From: DAOOWV01 sp035371485
Lineage (GTDB): Bacteria > Patescibacteriota > Dojkabacteria > JAFGLO01
Length of the DNA stretch: 53,449 bases
Assembly (NCBI GenBank): GCA_035371485.1
Contig: DAOOWV010000003.1
Coordinates: 1 to 53,449, forward strand
Direction of reading: 5' to 3'
Shown: piece by piece, positions 8,163-16,969 of the stretch
Numbering within the stretch: the stretch's first letter is position 1
Layout of the letters: every line of letters begins with the position of its first letter
The notes under the pieces: generated by a model
What the model was told of the DNA's origin: nothing
Databases searched by the model: none
What the model saw: only the letters and a program-made list of their open reading frames with translations
Position numbers and translations under genes: made by a program

Positions 8163-8722
8163 CAGGTTACTCTCTCTACATACTTTCTCGTCTCAGTATT
8201 GATTGCAATTTTATCACCATTTTGAATAAATAAAGGAACATCAATTTCGTTACCTGTATCAATTTTTGCCTTTTTGGTTGCATTGGTTGCAGTATCTCCC
8301 TTTACTCCAAGCCCAGCATCCACAACTTCACGTACGATTTTTAATGGAGCTTTAAAAGCTATTGGTTTCTCTTCATAAATAACAACCATATATTGTTCAC
8401 CTTCTTTTATAAAATCTGCAAAATCACCTATCTTTTCTTTTGATAATGCAACTTGTTCAAATGATTTTGGATCCATAAAATAATAATCAGAGCCATCATT
8501 ATATAAGTATTGATATTCCAATGTATGTACTTCAATCTCATCAACCTTTTCTCCAGATTTGAAGGTAAAAACTGCTTGTCTTCCTGTAATTAAGTTGTTC
8601 ATTTTAACTCTAGTAAAAGCTGAACCTTTTCCAGGAGAAACAAATTCTTTATCCACTATAACGTGAGGTTCTCTTTCAAATAAAATGTATTGACCCTTAA
8701 AAATTTGAGTAGTTGGTGCCAT
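8162..8722 (-). CDS. efp: Translation elongation factor P
   Basis: EF-P enters the ribosomal E site and relieves stalling at consecutive prolines. The ATG at 8722 is preferred because it yields a normal 186-residue protein, whereas the in-frame extension to 8773 adds an unrelated hydrophobic stretch. All three domains are present: an N-terminal KOW-like domain, then two OB domains ending DTGNEIDVPLFIQNGDKIAI and YVERVT. The functional loop is SPGKGSAF with lysine (K32) at the tip, the residue modified in lysine-type EF-Ps; no EpmA/EpmB gene is in the window. The leader is A+T-rich with no Shine-Dalgarno. Confidence 0.96.
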   Translation of the reverse strand: MAPTTQIFKGQYILFEREPHVIVDKEFVSPGKGSAFTRVKMNNLITGRQAVFTFKSGEKVDEIEVHTLEYQYLYNDGSDYYFMDPKSFEQVALSKEKIGDFADFIKEGEQYMVVIYEEKPIAFKAPLKIVREVVDAGLGVKGDTATNATKKAKIDTGNEIDVPLFIQNGDKIAINTETRKYVERVT

Positions 8723-8873
8723 CTTTATTAAGTAACAAATAATAATTAACAAGGAACAAGTGATGTAAATCAAACATCAATTATAACTAATAATGAATTA
8801 ACTTCAAAGTTTGTTCCATTAAATGAATACTTGATCCATTTCCGAAGTATATTCTAACATATCTTATTAAAAT

Positions 8874-9218
8874 TTAACAGATCTTTTTCAATTTCTTAAT
8901 GGATGAAACCAGTAATCTGATAATTTCAGAATTATTCTCCTTTAATTTTTGAAGTTTTCTCAAACTATAGTGTCTTTCTTCCAATAACTCTATCCAATAC
9001 TCACTTTTAACTGCCTCCTTTAATCCTATTGCAAGCTTATGAATATAATCCTTCTTCGTTTCAGCATAAACAGATTCAGCGATATTCGCACCTATTGCAG
9101 TAACACTCCTTATTATTTGATTAGATATAACAAATTCTCTTTGATTTTGTAGATCATCAAACACTTCAAATACCAACAATGAAAGTTTTTTAGATCTTTC
9201 TTTCAGAAAATTTTTCAT
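8874..9218 (-). CDS. Four-helix-bundle protein, S23/IVP family, second copy
   Basis: The 114-residue protein has the family core VTAIGANIAESVYAETKKD followed by YIHKLAIGLKEAVKSEYWIE. It is closer to the copy at 21817 (also AESxYAESKKD, ALKEAVxTEYWIELL) than to the neighbour at 7721, so the copies do not look like a simple recent tandem duplication. It lies upstream of efp on the same strand, with about 150 bases between. Function is unknown for the family. Confidence 0.88.
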   Translation of the reverse strand: MKNFLKERSKKLSLLVFEVFDDLQNQREFVISNQIIRSVTAIGANIAESVYAETKKDYIHKLAIGLKEAVKSEYWIELLEERHYSLRKLQKLKENNSEIIRLLVSSIKKLKKIC

Positions 9219-9241
9219 AAAACTTGTATAATAAAGGATAG

Positions 9242-9269
9242 ATTATTAATTATCAATTATTAATTATAA
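9242..9269. repeat. Period-7 array, four units
   Basis: ATTATTA, ATTATCA, ATTATTA and ATTATAA in strict phase, just upstream of the four-helix-bundle gene start. Confidence 0.65.
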
Positions 9270-9349
9270 TATACACAAAATTTAATAGTATAATCAACGT
9301 AAAAATGTAAACATGAGGTTATTTTTTCAATTTCGAAAATTAAAAATTC

Positions 9350-9384
9350 ACTTATTACTCGTTACTTATTACTTGTTACTTAAC
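9350..9384. repeat. Period-7 array overlapping the dnaE stop codon
   Basis: Five heptamers: ACTTATT, ACTCGTT, ACTTATT, ACTTGTT and ACTTAAC. The dnaE stop codon (9380-9382) lies inside the last unit. Confidence 0.8.
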
Positions 9385-12300
9385 TAACAAGACAGCATTT
9401 GTATCCATCACACCAGTCTCCAACCGAAATCCCACTTTTAACTTCAACAGTCATCGGTTCGTTTTCTGTTTCAATTTCTATTAATACTTTTGTGTCTCCA
9501 GGATTTTGAGCAATCAATTCCTTTAGCTTCAATAACTCATCTTTAGAAAATTGTTTAGGTATTGAAATTTTTAATAGATTATCTGAAACTTTTTTATCTT
9601 CTTTGGGTTTAACCTTGTACTTTTCCAAGACTTCTGGTGTTATTTCTTTTATCTGATCAGCTAATAAAGTAAACTCATCATTTCTTTCATTGATTTTTCC
9701 ACGTACAACAATTAGTCCTCCTGATTTCAAAAGAGAAGAATACTTCTCATAGATCTTTGGAAAAATAACAACTTCAACAAATCCATCTAAATCTTCAAGT
9801 TTCACAAAAGCCATTGGATCGCCATTTTTTGTAGAATTTTTTTTAATATTATTTATCTGCCCAAGTATGGTAACAGACTTGTTTTTTTGTTCTTTTCCTA
9901 CAGAAAGTGTAGTTTGTAATTTATACTTTTCTACAAAACCGGTAGCCGAAATTAAAGGATGTTCTGTAATATAAATTCCGATAAGATCCTTTTCCCACTG
10001 TATTTTCTGTGTATTGGGAGTTATTATTGTTGATGGTAATGGGGTTTTATTAATAATTTTCTTTTCTTCACCCTTCCCTCCACCAAAAAGCGTACACATC
10101 CCAGCCATTTTTTGCTCTTGTTCATCTCGATATTTTTTATATAACGCAGGTAAAACCTGAAGTAATGCCCCTCTGTCCCCAAATTCATCTAAAGCCCCAA
10201 CTTGAATCAATAATTCAAATGTTTTTACGGGTACTTCAACAAGTTTCAAATCATGCAAGAGATGATCTAAAGATTCAAAAATTAATCCTTTTTCTCTTCT
10301 GATGTCAACAATATTTTCTACGCTTTTTCTACTTATTCCTTTAATTGCCCCTAGACCAATTCTAATATTGGTTTTATCCTCAATCGAATATTCTAGTTGA
10401 CTTTTGTTAATATCAGGAGGAAGCACATTAATTCCTTTATGTACACATTCTTCAAGTACCTTAGTAATCATATCTTTATCTCCTATTTCCGTTTTCAACA
10501 ATGCTGCAACAAATTCAACTTCAAAGTAAGTTTTTAACCAACTAGTATAATATGTTATTAGCGCATAAGATGCGGCATGTGCTTGATTAAAGGCATAATT
10601 CGTAAATGGAATAAAAAGTTCAAAAAGTTTGTTAGCATTTTCTTCAGTCATACCATGCTCTACAAATCGAGTTATCAATTCTTCCTTCATTTCAAAAAGA
10701 ACATCAGGCTTTTTCTTACCTGTCGCTTTTCTAACTTTATCAGCTTCTCCCCAATCCATCCCAGCTAATTCAATTACCGCTTTAATAATATCTTCCTGAT
10801 AAACTAATACTCCAAAAGATCTTGATAAAAACTTTTCCATTCTAGGATCTAGATACTCTATTGGTTTTTTACCTTCTTTTCTCATGGCGTACTCTTTTTG
10901 ATACTGGTTTGGTCCAGGTCGAACTAGAGCGTTAACTGCTGATAAATCAAAAATAGTTTCTGGTTTGATAGTACGTATCGTCTGTTTCATTACGTCACTT
11001 TCAAGTTGAAAAATCCCAAGTGTATCAAGTTTACAGACCGTTTGATAAACTTTATTATCATCAAGTTTTATATCCTCAAGAGATATGTCTACCTCACGAC
11101 TTTCTTTGACAAGTCGGATTGTTTCTCTAATAGTATCAAGATTTGTTAGCCCAAGAAAATCAACCTTTATAAGCTTGAGCTCTTCGATATCATCCATAGT
11201 ATACTGTGTTACCATCCTACCAGAATCTTTATCAACAACTACAGGAACATAGTCTGTAATTGGAGCAGGAGTCACCAAAATACCACAGGCATGAATTCCA
11301 ATATTTCTGGCTTTACCTTCTATTTGTTTTGCTACATCTATTAATTGTCCCGCATTCGGGTCTTTTTCAATAAGTTGTTTCAACTCACTTACGGCTTCAA
11401 TGGCTGATTTAATCGTAACTTTTTTCAAACCTTGTCCTGATGTAGGAATTAATTTTGCAATATTATCCACATAGTCTAGAGGTAAGTCCAAAACTCTACC
11501 TGCATCTCTTATTGAACCTCTAGCCTGCATTCTTCCAAAAGTTACAATATGAGCTACACGATCTTCACCATGTTTTTGAATGGTATATTTAACTAATTCA
11601 TCTCTCACAGACGCAGCAACATCAAGATCAATATCAGGAGCCTTAGGTCTCAATGGGTTAAGAAACCTCTCAAAGTTCAGACTAAAATTTAAAGGATTTG
11701 CATTAACGACTCCAGTAGCAAATGCTACGAAACTTCCCGCTGCAGAGCCTCTTGTTGTAAAGGGAATATCTCTTTCGATCATCCAGTCTGTAAATTCACT
11801 AACCATAAGCATATACGAAGAAAAACCCTTCTCAGCAAAAATATTCAATTCGTAATCTAACCTTTTACTTTCTTCCTCATTCAACTCTCTTCCAAGTCTT
11901 GTTTGAGCGCGTTGAAATGATAAATCATGCAAATATTTATCAGCATTCTTATTGTATTCCGATGGAATATCAGCTACTGGTAAAATCCAATCCTTATTCA
12001 TAATATCGACATTACACAAATCACTAATTCGAGCAGTATTTGCAACAGCTTCCTTTATTTCATCTGAATTTCCGAAAAAATCCAATACTTGATCCTCTTT
12101 CCATAAATAGAAATCAGGAGTAGCAACCATCGTAAGTCTGTCAGTATCTTTAATTTTTTTCTTGGTGTTTATAGCTAATAGTACATCTTGGGTAAAAGCA
12201 TCTTGTTCTGTAGGATAATGTGCATCAGTAGCAACTGTAAGGGGAATTCCGGTATCTTTTGATAACTGCATCAGTCTTTTATTAACAATTTCTTGTTCTT

Positions 12301-12835
12301 TCATACGATTGGGCTGTAGTTCAAGGTAATAATTTCCTTTCCCAAACAGTTTTTCATATTTCATTGCAAGTTCAGTAGCCTCTTTTATTTTCTTATTATA
12401 AAGTAGTCTTGGAATTTGTCCTCCCAAACACGCCGTTGTAGCTATTAATCCTTCATGAAATGTCTCAAGAAGTTCAAAATCTATTCTGGGTTTGTAATAA
12501 AAGCCTTCAGTATTAGCTAAAGATACCAATTTTATAAGATTTTGGTAACCTGTCCTATCCTTTGCAAGCAAAACAAGGTGATATTGATCATCATCCATTT
12601 TGGCAACTTTATCGTGTCTTGAACGCTGAGCTACGTAGACTTCAGAACCAACTATTGGTTTAATACCTGCACGTTGAGCAGTATTGAAAAATTTAAAAAT
12701 ACCAAACATTGAGCCATGATCAGTAAGTGCAATAGATGACATCTTGTTTTCAACCGCCATGTCTACAATTTGGTTGACGGAAGAGAGTCCGTCCAGTAAA
12801 GAATACTCGCTGTGTACATGCAGATGAGTGAACAC
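9380..12835 (-). CDS. dnaE: DNA polymerase III alpha subunit
   Basis: The replicative polymerase, 1151 residues. It begins with a PHP domain whose metal ligands look intact (HLHVHSEYSLLDG, LTDHGSMFG, TDAHYPTEQDA), unlike the degenerate PHP of E. coli. Such intact domains can carry 3'-5' proofreading activity in other bacteria. Palm aspartates are D401, D403 and D405 in PDIDLDV and D559 in KVDFLGL; RGSAAGSFVAFATG is also typical. A C-terminal OB fold is present (about 985-1060, VTILGQINNIKKN). The start is GTG at 12835, giving MFTHLHVHS. No separate epsilon exonuclease gene is visible. Repeat arrays flank both ends. Confidence 0.97.
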   Translation of the reverse strand: MFTHLHVHSEYSLLDGLSSVNQIVDMAVENKMSSIALTDHGSMFGIFKFFNTAQRAGIKPIVGSEVYVAQRSRHDKVAKMDDDQYHLVLLAKDRTGYQNLIKLVSLANTEGFYYKPRIDFELLETFHEGLIATTACLGGQIPRLLYNKKIKEATELAMKYEKLFGKGNYYLELQPNRMKEQEIVNKRLMQLSKDTGIPLTVATDAHYPTEQDAFTQDVLLAINTKKKIKDTDRLTMVATPDFYLWKEDQVLDFFGNSDEIKEAVANTARISDLCNVDIMNKDWILPVADIPSEYNKNADKYLHDLSFQRAQTRLGRELNEEESKRLDYELNIFAEKGFSSYMLMVSEFTDWMIERDIPFTTRGSAAGSFVAFATGVVNANPLNFSLNFERFLNPLRPKAPDIDLDVAASVRDELVKYTIQKHGEDRVAHIVTFGRMQARGSIRDAGRVLDLPLDYVDNIAKLIPTSGQGLKKVTIKSAIEAVSELKQLIEKDPNAGQLIDVAKQIEGKARNIGIHACGILVTPAPITDYVPVVVDKDSGRMVTQYTMDDIEELKLIKVDFLGLTNLDTIRETIRLVKESREVDISLEDIKLDDNKVYQTVCKLDTLGIFQLESDVMKQTIRTIKPETIFDLSAVNALVRPGPNQYQKEYAMRKEGKKPIEYLDPRMEKFLSRSFGVLVYQEDIIKAVIELAGMDWGEADKVRKATGKKKPDVLFEMKEELITRFVEHGMTEENANKLFELFIPFTNYAFNQAHAASYALITYYTSWLKTYFEVEFVAALLKTEIGDKDMITKVLEECVHKGINVLPPDINKSQLEYSIEDKTNIRIGLGAIKGISRKSVENIVDIRREKGLIFESLDHLLHDLKLVEVPVKTFELLIQVGALDEFGDRGALLQVLPALYKKYRDEQEQKMAGMCTLFGGGKGEEKKIINKTPLPSTIITPNTQKIQWEKDLIGIYITEHPLISATGFVEKYKLQTTLSVGKEQKNKSVTILGQINNIKKNSTKNGDPMAFVKLEDLDGFVEVVIFPKIYEKYSSLLKSGGLIVVRGKINERNDEFTLLADQIKEITPEVLEKYKVKPKEDKKVSDNLLKISIPKQFSKDELLKLKELIAQNPGDTKVLIEIETENEPMTVEVKSGISVGDWCDGYKCCLVS

Positions 12836-12863
12836 GATAACTAAGTAATAAGTTACAAGTAAT
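12836..12863. repeat. Period-7 array abutting the dnaE start
   Basis: GATAACT, AAGTAAT, AAGTTAC and AAGTAAT, the first unit touching the dnaE GTG start codon, so the array occupies the position of the leader. Confidence 0.7.
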
Positions 12864-12989
12864 AAAACTCTCCCCAGCCTTACCTACTTAAGATAAACAC
12901 GAAACAAAAAGAAAAATCGAATTCTTGTTACCTATACCTGGTACTTACCATTTAATAAGTCTAGTCTAATTTTTTATACATTGCAAGCT

Positions 12990-13889
12990 TCATTCTCTCA
13001 AAGTTTCAATGTCCCCATTTACAATTTTTAAGACTTTAGAAGACTTTCCGAGTACTTTTATCTGCTGATCTTTGAACACCAACTCGACCTTATCAATGAT
13101 ATTATTAGAAATATCGGTAAATTTGACTGGAGGCATCTGCCCTGAAAAGTTTGCAGATGTAGCAACAATAGGTTCTCCTAATTCCTCAATTACTTTACAA
13201 ATCCAATCATAATTTGGCATTCTTACACCTATTGATTTATCCTGCTTATTTAAAACTCTTGGTGGATAAAATTTATGATCAGCAACCGGAACAATAATCG
13301 TTACAGCCCCTGGCCAATAAGTATTTACCAACCTTTTTACCGACTCATATTCCTGTGAATCTCGAGCTATTCTATTTCCAATAATCTCAAAGATTTGATC
13401 TTTTGACGCAATAAGCACTGCTGTTGGTTTAGTAGCAGGTCTTTTTTTTATTCGATATAAGGCCTGAACAGCAACTTTACTATACAGCCGACAACCCACA
13501 CCATACACAGTATCTGTCGGGAAAATAATAACTTTATTACGTTGAAGAGCTTCAACAGCTATTTCAACAGATCTCTTATTAGTAACTTGAACTATCTTAT
13601 GTTCTCTTTTTAATTCTTTTAATTTCCAAAGAAAAAGTGCCGTTGGATTTGTACAACTTTTGTAATCAATAACAAACCTCATTGCTTGTTCAAGCAGTTC
13701 AACTCTCTCCTGCTTTGCCATACGCATATAGATCGGAGCATTTTTAGTATCATTTAATTTCTGAGCAATCTCAAAACCTAATCTCTGATTTTCACGAACC
13801 TGAGGTCTCTTTTTTTTCTCATCAAAATATTGAGCCATCAAGGAATCAATTTTTTCCAAATGCAGTTTCTGAAATTTTAAATTGTACAA
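12990..13889 (-). CDS. tsaC: TsaC/Sua5 (YrdC-domain) threonylcarbamoyl-AMP synthase with N-terminal extension
   Basis: Makes threonylcarbamoyl-AMP, the precursor of t6A37 in tRNAs reading ANN codons. Residues about 105-299 are a YrdC domain: VIIFPTDTVYGVGCRLYS, KKRPATKPTAVLI, WPGAVTIIVP, SIGVRMPNY and PIVATSANFSG. The first ~100 residues are an additional helical domain (KKRPQVRENQRLGFEIAQK, PIYMRMAKQERVELLEQAM, TNPTALFLWKLKELK) not found in standard TsaC. It recalls helical modules of replication or plasmid proteins but I cannot identify it. The TTG start at 13889 is in an AAATT-type repeat; the ATG at 13838 (MAQYFDEKKK) is an alternative. dnaA lies 127 bases upstream. Confidence 0.88.
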   Translation of the reverse strand: MYNLKFQKLHLEKIDSLMAQYFDEKKKRPQVRENQRLGFEIAQKLNDTKNAPIYMRMAKQERVELLEQAMRFVIDYKSCTNPTALFLWKLKELKREHKIVQVTNKRSVEIAVEALQRNKVIIFPTDTVYGVGCRLYSKVAVQALYRIKKRPATKPTAVLIASKDQIFEIIGNRIARDSQEYESVKRLVNTYWPGAVTIIVPVADHKFYPPRVLNKQDKSIGVRMPNYDWICKVIEELGEPIVATSANFSGQMPPVKFTDISNNIIDKVELVFKDQQIKVLGKSSKVLKIVNGDIETLRE

Positions 13890-13957
13890 ATTGTACTTAG
13901 TGATTAGCTATTTCTTCCTCATAACTTCAAACTCATATCATATTACCACTTATCATC

Positions 13958-13997
13958 CCCGCCTGCCTGTCCTTATTTATATGGTCGGGCGGGCAGG
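13958..13997. repeat. GC-rich imperfect hairpin
   Basis: Two 15-base arms (13958-13972 and 13983-13997) containing CCGCCTGCCTG and CGGGCGGGCAGG can pair with two mismatches and two G-T pairs around a 10-base A+T loop. It stands out sharply from its surroundings and lies between tsaC and dnaA. There is no T-run, so it is probably a repetitive palindrome rather than a terminator. Confidence 0.75.
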
Positions 13998-14016
13998 TAT
14001 CACTTCTCATTTAATA

Positions 14017-15396
14017 TCAATTAAGCATTTCTCTTTTTATTTTTCCCCTTATCCTATCAACTTTCTCTCTTAATCCAAAATCATTTTGTAATATTTTTTC
14101 AATTTTTTCAACAGCATGTAAAACTGTCGTGTGATCAGTACGCTTTAAATAACTAGCTGTATCTTCAAGTTTATAGCCTAAATCATGACGAATAATATAC
14201 ATTGCTATTTGTCTAGGAATTGATATTTGCTTCTTTCTTGATTTACCACGTAAATCTGATGTTTTAAGGTTAAATTCTTTTGATACTTCCGAAATTACCA
14301 TCGCTGGGTTTACTTTTTTTCTTTTTTGATCTATATCTTTTTTTAATAATTCTTGAACTTCACTCGGGGTTGGAACCACCCCTGTAACACTTTTTTGAGT
14401 ATAAATACGATTTAATGCTCCTTCTAATTCACGAATATTTGATTCAACGTATTGAGCAATTGTAACAATTATTTCTTCTGGAAGATAAATCATTAATTGT
14501 TCAGCTTTCTTCTTCAAAATTGCAATCCGCATTTCAAATGTTGGAGGTTGAATATCTGCCACCATTCCCCCTTCAAACCTTGACTTAAGCCTATCCATCA
14601 AATTGGAAATTTCTGAAGGAGGTCGATCTGAGGCAAATACTATTTGTTTATTAGCAAGATAAATTTCATTAAAAGTATGAAAAAGCTCATTTTGAGTTTC
14701 CTGCCAGTTTGAAATAAATTGGATATCATCAATAATTAATAGATCTAAACTTCTGTATTTTTCGCGAAATGATGAAGTTTTACCTCCTCTAATTGCTTCA
14801 ACCATTTCATTCAAAAAACGTTCACTAGAACAATAGTAACATGTTTTACTTCTATCATCTAACAACATTCTATTTCCGATTGCCTGCATCAAATGTGTTT
14901 TCCCTAGTCCAACACCTCCATAAATAAATAATGGATTATAAATTCCACCAACCCTTCCAGCAACTGCCTCAGCTGCCGCATGTGCTAACCTATTTGACGG
15001 ACCAACTATAAAACTTTCGAAGTTATACCTATTATTAAGATTTGATTCAAAACCTTGAGATTGGGTACTCACTGCAGAGGCCCCATTAAAAAGTGATTTT
15101 TCAGTTTTCTTCTGCTTTTTTGAACCAGCTGCTCCTTTCACACTTACTGCTTTATCAATAATAAAAGTAACAGTAACGTCTTGATTAGTAATTTCACTAA
15201 TAGTATCACATAACAATTTTTTATAATTATTATCCATCCATTCTCGTACAAATGAATCAGCACAACCTATTACTACAACTCCATTATTGAATTTTTGCAG
15301 AGAAGCTCTTTTAAACCACGTACTAATTGCAGCAGGAGGCACTTTTGAGGAAACTTTATCTACAACGAAATCCCAAGAAATTGTAGTTTCATTCAT
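14017..15396 (-). CDS. dnaA: Chromosomal replication initiator DnaA
   Basis: DnaA binds 9-mer boxes at oriC and melts the origin. Domains in order: domain I (WDFVVDKVSSKVPPAAISTWF, about 8-80), a short low-complexity linker, an AAA+ core with Walker A GGVGLGKTH (160-168) and Walker B LLIIDDIQF, then the domain IV helix-turn-helix with the DnaA signature DLGYKLEDTASYLKRTDHTT. Length 459 is normal. ATG at 15396 gives the expected MNETTISWDF start. A TATAAT box lies about 20 bases upstream, and a consensus DnaA box sits about 60 bases upstream, suggesting autoregulation. Confidence 0.98.
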   Translation of the reverse strand: MNETTISWDFVVDKVSSKVPPAAISTWFKRASLQKFNNGVVVIGCADSFVREWMDNNYKKLLCDTISEITNQDVTVTFIIDKAVSVKGAAGSKKQKKTEKSLFNGASAVSTQSQGFESNLNNRYNFESFIVGPSNRLAHAAAEAVAGRVGGIYNPLFIYGGVGLGKTHLMQAIGNRMLLDDRSKTCYYCSSERFLNEMVEAIRGGKTSSFREKYRSLDLLIIDDIQFISNWQETQNELFHTFNEIYLANKQIVFASDRPPSEISNLMDRLKSRFEGGMVADIQPPTFEMRIAILKKKAEQLMIYLPEEIIVTIAQYVESNIRELEGALNRIYTQKSVTGVVPTPSEVQELLKKDIDQKRKKVNPAMVISEVSKEFNLKTSDLRGKSRKKQISIPRQIAMYIIRHDLGYKLEDTASYLKRTDHTTVLHAVEKIEKILQNDFGLREKVDRIRGKIKREMLN

Positions 15397-15454
15397 GTTA
15401 TTTCTAACGTGATATTATAAGTAGGGCAATTTACTGGGACTAGTTTACCACACG

Positions 15455-15463
15455 TGTGGATAA
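15455..15463 (-). promoter_or_regulatory. DnaA box
   Basis: TTATCCACA on the minus strand, an exact match to the TTATNCACA consensus. It overlaps the 12-base palindrome CCACACGTGTGG. It lies upstream of the dnaA TATAAT-like element and could serve both origin function and dnaA autoregulation. Confidence 0.65.
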
Positions 15464-15478
15464 GTTACAAGAGACAAG

Positions 15479-15513
15479 AGGTGATAAGTGATAGGTAAGA
15501 AGTGATAGGTGAA
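15479..15513. repeat. Period-7 array inside the candidate origin
   Basis: AGGTGAT, AAGTGAT, AGGTAAG, AAGTGAT and AGGTGAA in strict phase. AAGTTAC and AAGAGAC immediately before it are out of phase by three bases. The array starts 15 bases from the first DnaA box. Confidence 0.8.
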
Positions 15514-15639
15514 AAACTAACCAGCAAAATAACTTTAATAGATAATAACTAAATTCTACCTAGTTCACAAATCAAAGCCTGTCGTTTTTTTGCAAATGTG
15601 ATAAACTATAATTTAGATAATCACTTTACATTTTATTTT

Positions 15640-15648
15640 TTATACACA
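15640..15648 (+). promoter_or_regulatory. DnaA box
   Basis: TTATACACA, exact match to TTATNCACA, five bases before the gpmA start codon on the same strand. Confidence 0.5.
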
Positions 15649-15652
15649 ACTT

Positions 15653-16360
15653 ATGAATTATCTAATTCTTGTCCGACACGGACTTTCAATGTGGAACTTA
15701 ACAAACAAATTCAGTGGATGGGTTGATATGCCGTTAAGTGAAAGAGGGGTACTTGAAGCCCAATTGTGTGCTGAAGACCTTAAGGCTCTTAAAATAGACG
15801 TTGCCTACACATCGGAGCTAAGAAGAGCACAGCAAACACTTTTAACAATTCTTTCAAAACAAAACAGGACTGGAATATTTTTACATAGAGATACCAATAA
15901 ACATAATTGGCTTCAAAACTCAAATAAATTCGATAAAAACGAAATCCCAGTATATTATTCAATGGCTTTAAATGAAAGATATTATGGAGAATTACAAGGT
16001 ATGGACAAAGATGAAGCAAGAAGAAAGTTTGGTGAAAAAAATGTATTAGCCTGGAGGCGAGGTTACGCTGATAAACCACCTCATGGAGAAAGTCTTAAAG
16101 ATGTTTATAATCGTTGTGTTCCATACTTCAGGGCCAGAGCATTAAAAGATGTAACAAATGGGAAAAATGTAATTGTTTGTGCTCACGGAAACACATTAAG
16201 AGCAATAATTAAGAATTTGGAAAATATTTCAGATGAGAAAATAGTAAGTCTTGAATTCCCTATGGCAAGACCTATAATTTATAAAACCAAAGGAGAATCA
16301 CTTGAAAGATTGGATAACGGATTATCTTTTGATAGAAAAGTATATTGGGAAAAGATGTAG
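15653..16360 (+). CDS. gpmA: 2,3-bisphosphoglycerate-dependent phosphoglycerate mutase
   Basis: Interconverts 3- and 2-phosphoglycerate through a phosphohistidine. The 235-residue protein has the catalytic LVRHGLSMWN motif (R8, H9), GWVDMPLSERG, TSELRRAQQT, the ALNERYYGELQGMDK block and the second histidine in VCAHGNTLRAI. These mark the glycolytic dPGM rather than a generic histidine phosphatase. It is divergent from dnaA. A TATAAT at 15607-15612 precedes the gene, although no convincing -35 is spaced correctly. The unrelated cofactor-independent enzyme is also encoded here (38504-40045), an unusual redundancy. Confidence 0.95.
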   Translation: MNYLILVRHGLSMWNLTNKFSGWVDMPLSERGVLEAQLCAEDLKALKIDVAYTSELRRAQQTLLTILSKQNRTGIFLHRDTNKHNWLQNSNKFDKNEIPVYYSMALNERYYGELQGMDKDEARRKFGEKNVLAWRRGYADKPPHGESLKDVYNRCVPYFRARALKDVTNGKNVIVCAHGNTLRAIIKNLENISDEKIVSLEFPMARPIIYKTKGESLERLDNGLSFDRKVYWEKM

Positions 16361-16402
16361 ATTTTAAATTACAAATAATAAGTGATACGTGATAAGTAGT
16401 AA
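16361..16402. repeat. Period-7 array after gpmA
   Basis: Six heptamers: ATTTTAA, ATTACAA, ATAATAA, GTGATAC, GTGATAA and GTAGTAA, beginning immediately after the gpmA stop codon. Confidence 0.7.
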
Positions 16403-16494
16403 TGTGGTTTAGAAATAGTAAATAAACCTTATGAAGCAAACAGTATAATCTAATCTTAGCAAGGATAACTTTTACCAGTTCAATTTTATACTTA

Positions 16495-16941
16495 TTAACT
16501 CGCTTTCTTGGCTTCCTCAATAAACATATCAATATCATGTATAAAAGCATTTACTACCTCTTCCCAAATGGCATCAGCCATATCTTCCATATTCATACCT
16601 GTTTTCTTTTCCATCAAAGCAGATAGAAGTTCTGCACTCTGCAAAGGCTCTAATTCGACAAATGCTTTTGAAACTTTATCTAGCTCTTCATCTGTGAATT
16701 TTTTAACGACTTCACTCATTAAGTAAAGATTTGCAAGAGCCATAGCTTGTTTTACAACTTCTTCATGCAATTCTTTTGTCACACCTTTTTCAACTAATTT
16801 GGCAATTAGTTTATCAGTAACTGTTTGTTGTTGTGCCAATCCACTTTGTTGAAATACTTGAACAAAAGCATTCTGTTCTTCTTCTGTCATAGCTACTCCA
16901 ATTTGTTGTTGAAGTGCTTGATTTACTTGATTTAAATCCAT
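16495..16941 (-). CDS. Small all-helical acidic protein, partner type of the island
   Basis: I do not recognise this 148-residue protein. It is predicted entirely helical, Gln-rich at the N-terminus (NQALQQQIGVAMTEEEQNAF) and acidic at the C-terminus (IHDIDMFIEEAKKAS), with no membrane segment. It follows the 1003-residue membrane-type protein by 28 bases on the same strand, as the small helical genes at 20103 and 22305 follow theirs. The leader carries the TTTAATTTAACTGCC motif that also precedes pilT. A chaperone-like or adaptor role toward the upstream protein is inferred from this repeated arrangement only. Confidence 0.65.
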   Translation of the reverse strand: MDLNQVNQALQQQIGVAMTEEEQNAFVQVFQQSGLAQQQTVTDKLIAKLVEKGVTKELHEEVVKQAMALANLYLMSEVVKKFTDEELDKVSKAFVELEPLQSAELLSALMEKKTGMNMEDMADAIWEEVVNAFIHDIDMFIEEAKKAS

Positions 16942-16969
16942 ATATTTGGGCAGTTAAATTAAATTCTAC

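Larger units (their letters stand above)
15397..15652. other. Candidate replication origin (oriC) between dnaA and gpmA
   Basis: This 256-base A+T-rich intergenic region upstream of dnaA has two consensus DnaA boxes. One is TTATCCACA on the minus strand (15455-15463), embedded in the palindrome CCACACGTGTGG. The other is TTATACACA on the plus strand (15640-15648). A heptamer array lies between them, with several A+T-rich stretches. Position next to dnaA and two exact TTATNCACA matches support an origin; only two boxes are exact and no skew was computed. Confidence 0.55.
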
